A stretch of 64,000 nt of DNA, taken from the NCBI GenBank assembly GCA_035606355.1, contig DATNFO010000003.1:33791-97790 (forward strand), in the 5' to 3' direction. Within the stretch, counting starts at the first letter, position 1. Every line of letters begins with the position of its first letter. Source of the stretch: Sulfopaludibacter sp035606355. GTDB taxonomy: Bacteria > Acidobacteriota > Terriglobia > Bryobacterales > Bryobacteraceae. Below, piece after piece: positions 42,027 to 50,552 of the stretch. Made by a program: the position numbers and the translations under genes. Under the pieces are notes generated by a model that was given only the letters and a program-made list of their open reading frames with translations, was not told the DNA's origin and searched no databases.

Positions 42027-42417
42027 AGGCCGGAGCCGCCGAGGCTTCACGTTTGTCGAGTTGATGGTGGTGATTACCATCATCGTGATCCTGGTCACGA
42101 TGGCCATCCCCATCTATCAGCGCTCCATCACGCGCGCCAAAGAGAGCGTGCTCAAGAACAACCTCTTCACGCTGCGCACCGTAATCGACAATTACACCTA
42201 CGACAAAGAGAAGGCGCCGCAGTCCTTGCAGGACCTCGTGACCGAGGGCTACCTTCGCGCCATTCCCAATGACCCTATGACCGGATCCAGCCAAAGTTGG
42301 CGCACTGTGATGGAGGATGCATCGCAAAGTGTTAGCCAATCCGAGCCAGGGATCTTCGACGTGCATAGTGGATCGGATAAAATAGGGTCTGATGGGACCC
42401 CATATTCCGAGTGGTAA
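42001..42417 (+). CDS. Type II secretion/type IV-like pseudopilin 2
   Basis: 138 residues. Leader MAAPILSGKGRSRRG then FTFVELMVVITIIVILVTMAIP, prepilin-type. A GspG-like body follows and ends in TPYSEW, mirroring pilin 1. The ATG at 42001 lies inside the last codons of pilin 1 (26-nt overlap), and its own last 26 nt contain the ATG of the secreted protein. The longer frame reaching back to 41833 is out of frame with pilin 1 and lacks a signal. Likely produced by duplication of pilin 1. Confidence 0.85.
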   Translation: MAAPILSGKGRSRRGFTFVELMVVITIIVILVTMAIPIYQRSITRAKESVLKNNLFTLRTVIDNYTYDKEKAPQSLQDLVTEGYLRAIPNDPMTGSSQSWRTVMEDASQSVSQSEPGIFDVHSGSDKIGSDGTPYSEW

Positions 42418-44653
42418 GCTAGCGTACCAGCTTCTTGCCGCTATAACTCTCACAATTAGCGCCACTTACGCCCAATCATTGCCCTCTGCGGGCCGTTGTG
42501 TGCTTTCCAGCGTACCCACCCAGGTACGTGCGGAAGGCCTCACGGAGCGCGTCGGGGACATCATTCTGCAATGTTCCGGTTCCACCCCCGGAGCGATGTT
42601 AACGGGCAATCTTACAGTGTTCTTCCCGGCCGGCGTCACGAACCGGGTAGACGCCAACAACCTCGCACAAGGTGCGGCACTCAGCGTGGATTACGGCAGC
42701 GGTTTCGTGCCTTCCAACGTGTCCGGCCTCGTCAGCAACAACGGCATCTCCTTCAACGGAATCTCCTTCATGGTGCCGCCCTCAGGATCCATGAACCTCA
42801 AACTCACCGGTATTCGGGTTGCCGTGAATCAGTTAGGCACGGTAGCTCCGCAGCCGGTGCTGGCTTTCGTTTCTTTTCCCTTCGCCCTCAACAATTCTCA
42901 GGTAGTGGTTGCATACCCGCAGCTTGGGCTTTTCATGACCAGCTACTCGAGAGGCATCACCTGCACGGGCTCTCCGCTGCCTTCCACCATCAGTTTCGCG
43001 AATCTCCTGGCGGCGGGCACTTCCTTCGCATCAACGCGCTTGACCGAAGGCTTCGCCGGCGCTTTCCTTCCGCGTGCCGCGAACGAGGATTCGGGAACGC
43101 GATTCATCATCAAGTTCTCAGGCTTCCCCACGCAAACCAATCTTTACGTGCCGGATTTCGTGGCCGGTAACGATGCTCTGCAGCCCACCATCGGCGGCGA
43201 TCTCGGCGGCACTCCTTCGGCCGGCCAGTACGCCCCGGGCAGCGGCACGCTGCTGCTGGCGCGCGTGCAGGGCGCGGACGCAAATGGCGCGGGCGGCAAT
43301 CCCGTGAGCGCCCCCACCGGAGCGGCGACGGTCAACTTCAGCACAGCCGGCAGCGCCGCGCTTTCGGGCGGCAGCGGCTTTGTTGTGTACGAAGTCGTGG
43401 ACGCGAATCCCGCCGTCGTTGAAACCGTTCAGTTCCCCACCTTCATCGGCATCTCGAACATCACAGCCGCCGCGACCGCATCGGAGACTGTGACCTTCGC
43501 TCCGGTATCGACCGTGTTCAGCGCCTCGCAGACGGCTCCCGTGCCGCGCTTCGCGGCGATCGTGCCGACCAACGACTGCTCCATCGTCGGCGATTGTTCG
43601 GCGAACTATTTCCCCAAGACCTCCGTTTCGGCCGCGCCCATGCAACTGACGGCGGTTGCCAACGGCGGACCCCTGACGAGTCAGCCGGGCTACGTGCCAA
43701 TCCGCAATACCGGCGGAGGCGAGCTGGATTACAACGTCAACGTTACGTATCAGAGCGGCAATGGATGGCTGCTGCCGGACGCCACCACCGGTCAGATTTT
43801 CGCAGGCGGCGGCAATAGCGTCCGCTTCTGGACGAACACCGTGGGGCTGAATCCCGGGACGTATACCGCGACCGTCACGATAGACGGCGGTCCGCTGGCA
43901 GGCAGCGTCAGCGTGCCGGTCACTTTAGTGGTGACAGCCGCGCCGGCGACGACGAGCGGCGGTACCGGAACCGGAACAGGCAGCGGGACAGGAACAGGCA
44001 CAACCACCGGCACTGGGACCACTACGGGAACAGGAACCGGCACAGGCACCACCACAACGGCCACGCCCGTTACTGTTTCGAGCGTCGTCAATGCAGCTTC
44101 GTTCGCGCCGACTCCGCTCGTGGCCGGGTCGCTCGGCACCATTCTCGGCTCGAATCTCGCCGGTAAAAATGTGTCTGTGACGTTTGACGGCACGGCGGCT
44201 CCGCTGCTGTATACCGGAGCGAATCAGATCAACCTGCAGGTGCCCGCAACGCTGGTGGGAAAAACTTCCAGCAGCATGGTGGTCACGGTGGATGGCGTTT
44301 CCAGCGCAGCACAAAATGTCGCGCTCGCGCCGGCCGCTCCCGCTGTGTTTAACGGCGGAGTGCTGAACCAGGACAACAGCGCCAACGGTCAGGGCCATCT
44401 CGCGAAGACAGGAGAAATTTTGCAGATCTTCGCGACCGGCATTCCCGATGGCGCCATCGTTACGGCGCAGATCGGTAACGCAGTGGGCCTGGAGCCCCTT
44501 TACGCCGGCGAAGCGCCCGGAATTCCGGGTGTTCAGCAGGTGAATGTAGCGGTTCCCGCCGGCTCAACGGGCGGTGTCGCACCCCTCACATTGTGTGTGA
44601 ACACGGGCGGACAGCAGTATTGCTCCGCGTCGTACACGTTAGCCGTACAGTAG
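42392..44653 (+). CDS. Large secreted protein with Solibacter-type C-terminal domain
   Basis: 753 residues. Signal peptide (about 1-27), a long beta-rich region (about 30-440), a BACON-like beta domain (about 440-545; RNTGGGELDYNVNVTY), a Thr-Gly linker (about 548-595), and a C-terminal Solibacter-type domain (about 600-753; VVNAASFAPTPLVAGSLGTI, ILGSNLAGKNVSV, YTGANQINLQVP, QIFATGIPDG). That domain is largely confined to Solibacter-related acidobacteria. ATG at 42392 overlaps pilin 2 by 26 nt, so translation should be coupled. It is a candidate cargo or tip adhesin of the secretin/pilin machinery. A strong terminator follows. Confidence 0.85.
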   Translation: MGPHIPSGKLAYQLLAAITLTISATYAQSLPSAGRCVLSSVPTQVRAEGLTERVGDIILQCSGSTPGAMLTGNLTVFFPAGVTNRVDANNLAQGAALSVDYGSGFVPSNVSGLVSNNGISFNGISFMVPPSGSMNLKLTGIRVAVNQLGTVAPQPVLAFVSFPFALNNSQVVVAYPQLGLFMTSYSRGITCTGSPLPSTISFANLLAAGTSFASTRLTEGFAGAFLPRAANEDSGTRFIIKFSGFPTQTNLYVPDFVAGNDALQPTIGGDLGGTPSAGQYAPGSGTLLLARVQGADANGAGGNPVSAPTGAATVNFSTAGSAALSGGSGFVVYEVVDANPAVVETVQFPTFIGISNITAAATASETVTFAPVSTVFSASQTAPVPRFAAIVPTNDCSIVGDCSANYFPKTSVSAAPMQLTAVANGGPLTSQPGYVPIRNTGGGELDYNVNVTYQSGNGWLLPDATTGQIFAGGGNSVRFWTNTVGLNPGTYTATVTIDGGPLAGSVSVPVTLVVTAAPATTSGGTGTGTGSGTGTGTTTGTGTTTGTGTGTGTTTTATPVTVSSVVNAASFAPTPLVAGSLGTILGSNLAGKNVSVTFDGTAAPLLYTGANQINLQVPATLVGKTSSSMVVTVDGVSSAAQNVALAPAAPAVFNGGVLNQDNSANGQGHLAKTGEILQIFATGIPDGAIVTAQIGNAVGLEPLYAGEAPGIPGVQQVNVAVPAGSTGGVAPLTLCVNTGGQQYCSASYTLAVQ

Positions 44654-44669
44654 TAGCCAATCGCAAGAC

Positions 44670-44717
44670 AAGGCCGCGCTTCGGGGTGTTGTTCCGCACC
44701 CCGGAGCGCGGCCTTTT
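44670..44717 (+). terminator. Rho-independent terminator after the pilin/adhesin operon
   Basis: A 19-bp stem (AAGGCCGCGCTTCGGGGTG against CACCCCGGAGCGCGGCCTT, one mismatch), 8-base loop, then a short T run. Confidence 0.8.
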
Positions 44718-44825
44718 GGTATGACGCTTGCAACCTTCGAAGGCAAGGTTCACAGCGCGCCGCAAGCCGCTGGGAGCACAGTGAATCGCGCTCTTCGACG
44801 AATAGATAAGGAGTTGCAAACCGAT

Positions 44826-45638
44826 ATGAAGATCAGAACTTTCGCAAACGCAGCGGCTGTCTTGGCTCTGGGGCTCGCAGCGTGGGTTACGCCGGCTAAA
44901 ATCCAGAGCCAGCCTTTGTTCGACCGCGTGGACGTGAATCTACCTTACACGGTAACCATCGGCGACAAGACCCTTCAGCCCGGCAGCTATGTCATTCAAC
45001 AGCTTCGCTCCACCAGCGGCGACAGCCGCGTGCTGTTGATTTACAGCGACAATGGAATGCGGTTCGAGACTTCCGCCATGACAATTCCGGCGCTCGACCC
45101 CAACACTGCTCGCGATACCAAAGTGATCCTGCACCACTTCGGCAACGATTATTATTTCGATAAGATCTGGATTCAGGGCAAGGACTACGGCTATGAATTC
45201 CCGCTGCCGGATAGCGTGAAGGCGCGCCAGAACGAAGCCATGCAACCGGTCAGCGTAGCGGCGACTTACTCCACCGCTCCGGCGACCACCAACACGCAGA
45301 CCACCACGGCTCGTAACCAGAACACGATGCCGCCGGCCACCACTGGCAACCAGACCTCGGCGGCTCAGAATCAAAACACCATGCCGCCGGCGACCACCGG
45401 CAACCGGACCTCCGCGGCTCAGAACCAGGGCACGATGCCTCCGGCGACCAACGGTTACCAAACCGCTCAGAACCAGAACACGATGCCCCCGGCTACCAAC
45501 CGCAGCACCATGGATAACAACGGCAACCAAGGCAACGCAAACCGGTCCATGCCGAACACGTCGGCCGGCTGGCTGATGATGCTGCTCAGCGGTGGCGCGC
45601 TTTCCGGCGCCGGTCTGAGTCTCCGCCGCAAGCGGTAA
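44826..45638 (+). CDS. Repeat protein with an LPXTG-like C-terminal sorting signal
   Basis: 270 residues. Signal peptide (about 1-27); a folded beta domain (about 30-130; RVDVNLPYTVTIGDKTLQPG); a disordered Asn/Thr/Ala region with four 16-18-residue repeats of the type QNQNTMPPAT (about 145-225); then MPNTSA (about 242-247), a membrane segment WLMMLLSGGALSGAGLSL and RRKR at the end. This motif, hydrophobic stretch, basic tail order matches a sortase substrate. The next gene is a sortase. ATG at 44826 with AAGGAG upstream. Start further upstream at 44721 is unlikely. Confidence 0.8.
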   Translation: MKIRTFANAAAVLALGLAAWVTPAKIQSQPLFDRVDVNLPYTVTIGDKTLQPGSYVIQQLRSTSGDSRVLLIYSDNGMRFETSAMTIPALDPNTARDTKVILHHFGNDYYFDKIWIQGKDYGYEFPLPDSVKARQNEAMQPVSVAATYSTAPATTNTQTTTARNQNTMPPATTGNQTSAAQNQNTMPPATTGNRTSAAQNQGTMPPATNGYQTAQNQNTMPPATNRSTMDNNGNQGNANRSMPNTSAGWLMMLLSGGALSGAGLSLRRKR

Positions 45639-45659
45639 CGGCTCAAAGGTGTAATTCAT

Positions 45660-45680
45660 CGGCGGTTTGTCCCGCCGTTT
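45660..45680 (+). promoter_or_regulatory. Small hairpin between sortase substrate and sortase
   Basis: CGGCGG-TTTGTC-CCGCCG then TTT: a weak hairpin that may reduce read-through, so that substrate would be made in excess over sortase. Confidence 0.4.
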
Positions 45681-45715
45681 CATAAACGGCCGCCCGGTAA
45701 CAGGAGCAAAGGCAC

Positions 45716-46381
45716 ATGCAACGCACATCGCGGTTTCTTTCGTACCTGCTGATTTTTGGCGGCGCTGTGCTCCTGTTTCTGGGCGGCCGGGAAGTTTGGG
45801 ATTCGCACGCCGGTCAGGTTCTCGCGGCGCGCGAATTCGCGCGCAATACAGGCGATTCAGCCGGCAACGCTGCGGACGGAAGCGCTTCGGAAGCGAGCGA
45901 CAGCCTGACTGTGACCAGTTACTCCGCCCCGCAGCCGGGCGAGGCAATGGCCAAGCTCTCCATCCCGCGCCTGGACACACAACTCTACGTGGTCGAGGGC
46001 GACGGCGAGAAGCAACTGCGCCGCGGTCCGGGGCACCTGTCCGGAAGCGCTATGCCGGGCGCGGATGGCAATTGCATCATCGCGGGCCATCGCGACACTC
46101 ATTTCCGCATCCTCAAAGATATCCGCAAGGGCGACGATATCGTGCTCGAAACACGCGCGGGCGAGTTCCTTTATCGCGTGACCGCCATGAGCGTGGTGTC
46201 GCCGAAAAATACCAAGCCGCTGCAGCCATCTCGCGACGCACGCTTGAACCTCATCACCTGCTACCCTTTTTATTACGTCGGTTCCGCGCCCAGGCGCTTT
46301 GTGGTGCAAGCCGAATTAGTCGGCTCGGTAGCCGGCACGCAGCCCGGATCGGGGATTTCGGAGTCCAACCCCGGGTCGTAA
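45716..46381 (+). CDS. Sortase (class D/E-like)
   Basis: 221 residues: N-terminal membrane anchor (about 7-24), a Ser/Ala-rich linker, then a sortase beta-barrel. Catalytic residues are visible: His125 in IIAGHRDTHF, Cys182 in NLITCYPFYYV and Arg193/194 in GSAPRRFVV. The TLITC-type motif and the APRRF end match class D and E enzymes. AGGAG nine bases upstream of ATG 45716. It follows the MPNTSA protein by 77 bp. Sortases are rare in Gram-negative bacteria, which makes the pair notable. Confidence 0.9.
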   Translation: MQRTSRFLSYLLIFGGAVLLFLGGREVWDSHAGQVLAAREFARNTGDSAGNAADGSASEASDSLTVTSYSAPQPGEAMAKLSIPRLDTQLYVVEGDGEKQLRRGPGHLSGSAMPGADGNCIIAGHRDTHFRILKDIRKGDDIVLETRAGEFLYRVTAMSVVSPKNTKPLQPSRDARLNLITCYPFYYVGSAPRRFVVQAELVGSVAGTQPGSGISESNPGS

Positions 46382-46388
46382 TGCGACA

Positions 46389-47591
46389 ATGGGGTGCATG
46401 ATGCCCCAAGTCTCGAAAGCATTCCATCGCATAGAAAAACTTCCTCCGTACGTCTTCGCCGTCATCAATGAGATGCGCGATGCCGCGCGCGCCCGGGGCA
46501 TCGACGTCATCGATCTGGGGATGGGCAATCCGGACGGCGCCACGCCACAGGTCGTGGTCGATAAGCTGATCGAAGCCGCACAGAAGCCCGCGAACCATCG
46601 CTACTCGCAATCGCGCGGAATTCCGATTCTGCGTCAGGCTATCGTGGAGCGCTACCGCAGGAGCTACGGCGTCGAACTGGATGGCGAATCGGAAGCGATC
46701 TCCACGATCGGCGCGAAGGAAGGTCTCTCGCACCTGCTGATGGCCGTGATCGGGCCCGGCGACCAGGTGGTGCTGCCGAACCCGGCGTATCCGATTCATC
46801 AATACGGCGTCCTGCTGGCCGAAGGGGAAACGGTGCTGCTGCCGATGCCCGATCCGGCCACCTTCCTCAACCGTCTGGAGGATGTTTATCGCAAGCCTGG
46901 CGCCAAGCCGGCGATGATTCTCATCAGCTTCCCGCATAACCCGACCACGCTGTGTGTGGATCTCGATTTCATGAAGGCAGTGGTGAAACTCGCCGCGCAT
47001 CACGGCACGATGCTGGTGCACGACTTCGCGTATGCCGACCTCGGTTTCGACGGATATCAGCCGCCCAGCATCCTGCAGGTGGACGGCGCAAAACAAGTGG
47101 CAGTCGAGATCTTCTCGATGTCCAAGAGCTACAACATGGCCGGGTGGCGGATGGGCTTCGTAGTCGGCAACCGGCGGCTGGTTGGCGCGCTCGCGCGCAT
47201 TAAGAGCTATCTGGATTACGGGGTGTTTCAGCCGATTCAGATCGCCTCTGCGACTGCACTGCGCGAGTGCGACGATGTTCCGCGGAGAATCTGCGCCACC
47301 TACCAGCAGCGCCGCGATGTTCTGATCCCTGCGCTGAACGAAGCCGGATGGCCCGCGGAGAACCCGCGCGGTTCCATGTTTCTATGGGCGCGCATTCCGG
47401 AACGTTTCCAGGCGATGGGGTCGCTCGAGTTCGCCAAGTTGCTGATGGATCGCGCGCATGTCGCGGTCGCGCCGGGAATCGGCTTCGGGCCGATGGGCGA
47501 AGGCTTCGTGCGATTTTCATTCATCGAAGATGCCGAGCGTTTGAAAACAGCGGCGGCCGCGATCGGAAAAGTCCTGCAAGAACGCCCCTGA
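46389..47591 (+). CDS. PLP-dependent class I aminotransferase (AlaC/DapL-like)
   Basis: 400 residues, fold type I. Residues NPDGATP near 53, the HNPT-type SFPHNPTT near 185, DFAYADL near 216, and the PLP lysine in SMSKSYNMAGWR near 244. The best match in pattern is AlaC, which transfers amino groups to pyruvate to form alanine, but LL-diaminopimelate or methionine-related activity is possible. ATGs at 46389, 46398 and 46401 are alternatives with no clear ribosome site. Not obviously linked to the sortase pair. Confidence 0.88.
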   Translation: MGCMMPQVSKAFHRIEKLPPYVFAVINEMRDAARARGIDVIDLGMGNPDGATPQVVVDKLIEAAQKPANHRYSQSRGIPILRQAIVERYRRSYGVELDGESEAISTIGAKEGLSHLLMAVIGPGDQVVLPNPAYPIHQYGVLLAEGETVLLPMPDPATFLNRLEDVYRKPGAKPAMILISFPHNPTTLCVDLDFMKAVVKLAAHHGTMLVHDFAYADLGFDGYQPPSILQVDGAKQVAVEIFSMSKSYNMAGWRMGFVVGNRRLVGALARIKSYLDYGVFQPIQIASATALRECDDVPRRICATYQQRRDVLIPALNEAGWPAENPRGSMFLWARIPERFQAMGSLEFAKLLMDRAHVAVAPGIGFGPMGEGFVRFSFIEDAERLKTAAAAIGKVLQERP

Positions 47592-47611
47592 CGGAGGGGC
47601 GACCGTCAGGG
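47586..47611 (+). terminator. Hairpin at the aminotransferase stop codon
   Basis: CCCTGACGG-AGGGGCGA-CCGTCAGGG, perfect 9-bp arms, with the TGA stop in the left arm. There is no T run, so termination efficiency is uncertain. Confidence 0.45.
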
Positions 47612-47627
47612 TTCCGTATCGCCGGCA

Positions 47628-47835
47628 CCATTTACCGCTCCCTCACGGGTTTGTGAAGAAATCCGGCTGCCGTTCTCGTCGCACTCCATTCGCCTTTCGA
47701 TACACCTTTTACCGCTTCCTCACGGTCGCGGCTCCGTTAGCAGAATCAACTACATACGGAGCCGTGACCGTAAGGGAGCGGTAATAGGTACCGGGGATAC
47801 GGAAACAGCCGGATTTTTTCACAAACCCGTCAGAA
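47628..47835. repeat. Second copy of the 6.5-kb repeat block
   Basis: 47628-47703 repeats the left unit at 6661-6740 nearly exactly (CTCACGGGTTTGTGAA, GTTCTCGTCGCACT, ATTCGCCTTTCGAT), 47704-47789 is the long palindrome with 34-bp arms, and 47790-47835 repeats part of the right unit and GGATTTTTTCACAAACCCGT. Fills most of the gene-free stretch 47592-47908. Confidence 0.8.
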
Positions 47836-47908
47836 GCGGTATATTCTGGACGAGCCAGCCGCGCATGGTAATTTCGAAAAAGCGCATTCCGTGCGACGGG
47901 AGGAGCCC

Positions 47909-48916
47909 TTGTCAGCCCGAGGCCGAATCTTATTCTTGTTCCTTCTCTGCGTCCCTGCATCGGCGCAGAACGGAAAGACGATCCTTCGAAGAGTAGCTGA
48001 GACCTACCGGACCGCGCAGACCTATCACTACACCGCTGAAGTCATCTCCGGCGGCGCCACCGATTCCATCGACGTCTATTTTGAAACGCCGAACCTGCTG
48101 CGCGTGGCATCGTCCGCGCTGCATCGATCGGTGGTGTTGAACGATCGTTACGAAAAAATGGAGATCGATGGCAAAATGCGCGGCGTGATCACCGAACCCG
48201 GCGGCGGCGCATTGTCGGCGGGGCGCAAATTGCAAGCCCTGGAGCAGTTTGGGGTATCGGATTACCGTGAGCTCGACCATCTGCCCGGCCCTTCGGTCCG
48301 GCGGCACGAGACAATTCCGCTGGGCACGGACGCGCGTGACTGCTTCGTCGTCGAAGTCGTGGACGCGAACGACGTCAAGCGAACGTTCTGGATCGACGCG
48401 GAGCGGTATTACGTTTTGCGCGAAGTGGATTCGGCGAAGAAGGCGCAGCGCTCTCTCGCCGTAAGGAGCCTCGAATGGAATGAGCCGCTGGATCAGGCGA
48501 TGTTCGTCATCGAACCACCCGACCCTCGTCCCGCCGTGCCGCCGGGGACCGTCGTGATCAACGGTAAGGTCATGGACCCGAAAGACGTCATTCGCAGTAA
48601 CTGGCGCGTCGTGAGTTCTCATTTTCCGCATGATGACGGCGTGACGCCGCCTTCCAACGCGCGCGTGACGTTTCCAAAAGGGCAGGAACGAAGCGGGTCG
48701 CCTGCTATCATCGCTTTTAACGTGACGGTGGGCGCTGACGGCATACCAGCCGATGTTCAGCCGGTCGGACAGGTCAACAGGAAATTGGCCGCGGAAGCCA
48801 TCGAATTCATGAACATGTGGCGATTCACTCCGGCGCGGAAAGATGGGCAGCCGGTCGCGGCAATGGGAACTATCGAAGTGGCGTTTCAGCCACGGCCCTT
48901 CCTGAAGGTCAACTGA
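47909..48916 (+). CDS. Secreted protein with LolA/DUF2092-like region and TonB C-terminal domain
   Basis: 335 residues. Signal peptide (about 1-18, ending VPASAQ). The middle (about 20-210) has the curved beta-sheet look of DUF2092/LolA-type lipid-binding proteins (TYHYTAEVISGGATDSIDVYF, then RTFWIDAERYYVLREV). Residues about 245-335 form a TonB-C-like domain (AAEAIEFMNMWRFTPARKDGQPV). Energy-transducer domains on soluble secreted proteins are common in acidobacteria. The start is TTG at 47909 with GGGAGGAG immediately upstream; GTG at 47891 would place the ribosome site in the gene. Stands alone. Confidence 0.75.
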   Translation: MSARGRILFLFLLCVPASAQNGKTILRRVAETYRTAQTYHYTAEVISGGATDSIDVYFETPNLLRVASSALHRSVVLNDRYEKMEIDGKMRGVITEPGGGALSAGRKLQALEQFGVSDYRELDHLPGPSVRRHETIPLGTDARDCFVVEVVDANDVKRTFWIDAERYYVLREVDSAKKAQRSLAVRSLEWNEPLDQAMFVIEPPDPRPAVPPGTVVINGKVMDPKDVIRSNWRVVSSHFPHDDGVTPPSNARVTFPKGQERSGSPAIIAFNVTVGADGIPADVQPVGQVNRKLAAEAIEFMNMWRFTPARKDGQPVAAMGTIEVAFQPRPFLKVN

Positions 48917-49011
48917 GCGTAACCGGAAGGCGCTGCGGGACGAACTGTTACATAGACGCGAATCCACGGGGACGGGATTCGACGTTATAACGGATATAGG
49001 GAGGGATTGCG

Positions 49012-49935
49012 ATGCTGATCAAGAAAGCTGCCGATATACGGTATTCCGAAATAACGCCCAAGCGGCTCTACCTGGACCGCCGCAGGTTCCTGGCAGGAGT
49101 GCCCGGGGCGTTTCTGGCGGCCAAAGCATTCGCGGCCGGCACGAAATTTCAGAACCTGGCGAAGAGTCCGTTCAGCACAACCGAAAAGGAGAATTCCTAT
49201 AACGACATAACGCACTACAACAACTATTACGAGTTCGGCACGGACAAGGGGCAGCCGGCGGAAAACGCCAAGAACTTTAAGACCAGCCCCTGGCAGGTGT
49301 CCGTGGAAGGCGATGTCGCCAAACCGGGCAAGTACAGTATCGAAGACCTGATGGCACTCGCGCCCATGGAAGAGCGCATTTACCGCCACCGCTGCGTGGA
49401 AGCGTGGAGCATCGTGGTGCCCTGGGTCGGCTATTCCCTGAGCGCCCTTCTGAAGAAAGTGGAACCGACGCCCAAGGCGAAGTTCGTGGCTTTCGAGACG
49501 TTCTACAAGCCGAGCCAGATGCCACTGGGCCGTTCTGCCGGCATCGACCTTCCGTACGTAGACGGTCTGCGGTTGGACGAAGCGATGCACCCGCTGACGA
49601 TGCTCACGTTCGGCTTATACGGCGAAACCCTTCCGCCCCAAAACGGTGCTCCGGTTCGCCTGACGGTACCGTGGAAGTATGGTTTCAAGAGCGTTAAGAG
49701 CATCGTCAAAATCAAGGTGGTGAGCAGCCAGCCGCCCTGCACGTGGAACATCACCAACCCCTCGGAATACGGCTTCTACTCGAACGTGAATCCGAAAGTG
49801 GACCATCCGCGCTGGAGCCAGGCCAGCGAGCGCCGGCTCGGCGAGTTCTTCAAACGTCCCACACTGATGTTCAACGGCTACGGCGACCAGGTTGCCGGAA
49901 TGTACACGGGCATGGACCTCAAAAAGTACTTCTGA
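49012..49935 (+). CDS. msrP: Protein-methionine-sulfoxide reductase, catalytic subunit
   Basis: 307 residues, YedY-type molybdopterin enzyme exported by Tat: YLDRRRFLAGVPG near residue 22, Mo ligand Cys128 in YRHRCVEAWSIVVPWVGYS, and MPT-contact stretches GAPVRLTVPWKYGFKSVKS. MsrPQ repairs oxidised methionine in envelope proteins using electrons from the quinone pool. GGGAGG precedes ATG. The msrQ start lies in its stop (TGATG). Confidence 0.96.
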   Translation: MLIKKAADIRYSEITPKRLYLDRRRFLAGVPGAFLAAKAFAAGTKFQNLAKSPFSTTEKENSYNDITHYNNYYEFGTDKGQPAENAKNFKTSPWQVSVEGDVAKPGKYSIEDLMALAPMEERIYRHRCVEAWSIVVPWVGYSLSALLKKVEPTPKAKFVAFETFYKPSQMPLGRSAGIDLPYVDGLRLDEAMHPLTMLTFGLYGETLPPQNGAPVRLTVPWKYGFKSVKSIVKIKVVSSQPPCTWNITNPSEYGFYSNVNPKVDHPRWSQASERRLGEFFKRPTLMFNGYGDQVAGMYTGMDLKKYF

Positions 49936-50552
49936 TGCGGCGCGCTTCCAAGGTCTTCGCGTTTCTGCTGGGCCTCACACCGTTATTCTGGCTGGCGTGG
50001 CGCGCGTACAAAGCCGACTTGACGGCGAACCCCATCGAGTACATTACGCACTTCACCGGCGATTGGACCCTGCGTCTGATCGTGATCACGCTGGCGATCA
50101 CACCCGTTCGCAAATTGCTGAATCTTCCCGAATTGATTCGCTACCGCCGCATGGCGGGGCTGTTTGCCTTCTTCTACGGCACGCTTCATTTCCTCACCTA
50201 CATCTGGCTCGACAAATTCTTCGACATCCATGAGATCGCCAAGGATGTGGTGAAACGTCCATTCATCACCGCCGGTTTTGTGGCTTTCGTGGCGATGCTG
50301 CCCTTGGCCATAACCTCGACGGCCGGTTGGATCCGGCGGCTCGGCGGCAAACGATGGCAGAAGTTGCATCGCTTGGTATACCTCAGCGCCATTGCAGGCG
50401 TGGTGCATTACTACTGGCTGGTGAAGAGCGACATCCGGCTGCCGGTGCTCTACGGAGTGCTGGTGGCGCTCGAGTTAGCCTACCGTGTTGGTATCAAAGT
50501 ATCCGGTCAGGTGGCACCCCGCGTGCTCCGTCAAGGGCATGGGGCAAGATAA
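49935..50552 (+). CDS. msrQ: Heme-binding subunit of MsrPQ
   Basis: 205 residues with about six membrane segments and conserved histidines in YGTLHFLTYIW near residue 81 and VVHYYWLVKSD near residue 156, typical of the ferric reductase-like MsrQ. It passes electrons to MsrP. Start 1 bp overlapping msrP, so translationally coupled. The 3' end overlaps a small gene. Confidence 0.95.
   Translation: MRRASKVFAFLLGLTPLFWLAWRAYKADLTANPIEYITHFTGDWTLRLIVITLAITPVRKLLNLPELIRYRRMAGLFAFFYGTLHFLTYIWLDKFFDIHEIAKDVVKRPFITAGFVAFVAMLPLAITSTAGWIRRLGGKRWQKLHRLVYLSAIAGVVHYYWLVKSDIRLPVLYGVLVALELAYRVGIKVSGQVAPRVLRQGHGAR

Noticed and set aside
38923..42417. Complete type II secretion system
   Set aside because: Only secretin and two pseudopilins are present; ATPase, platform and peptidase are lacking in the window.
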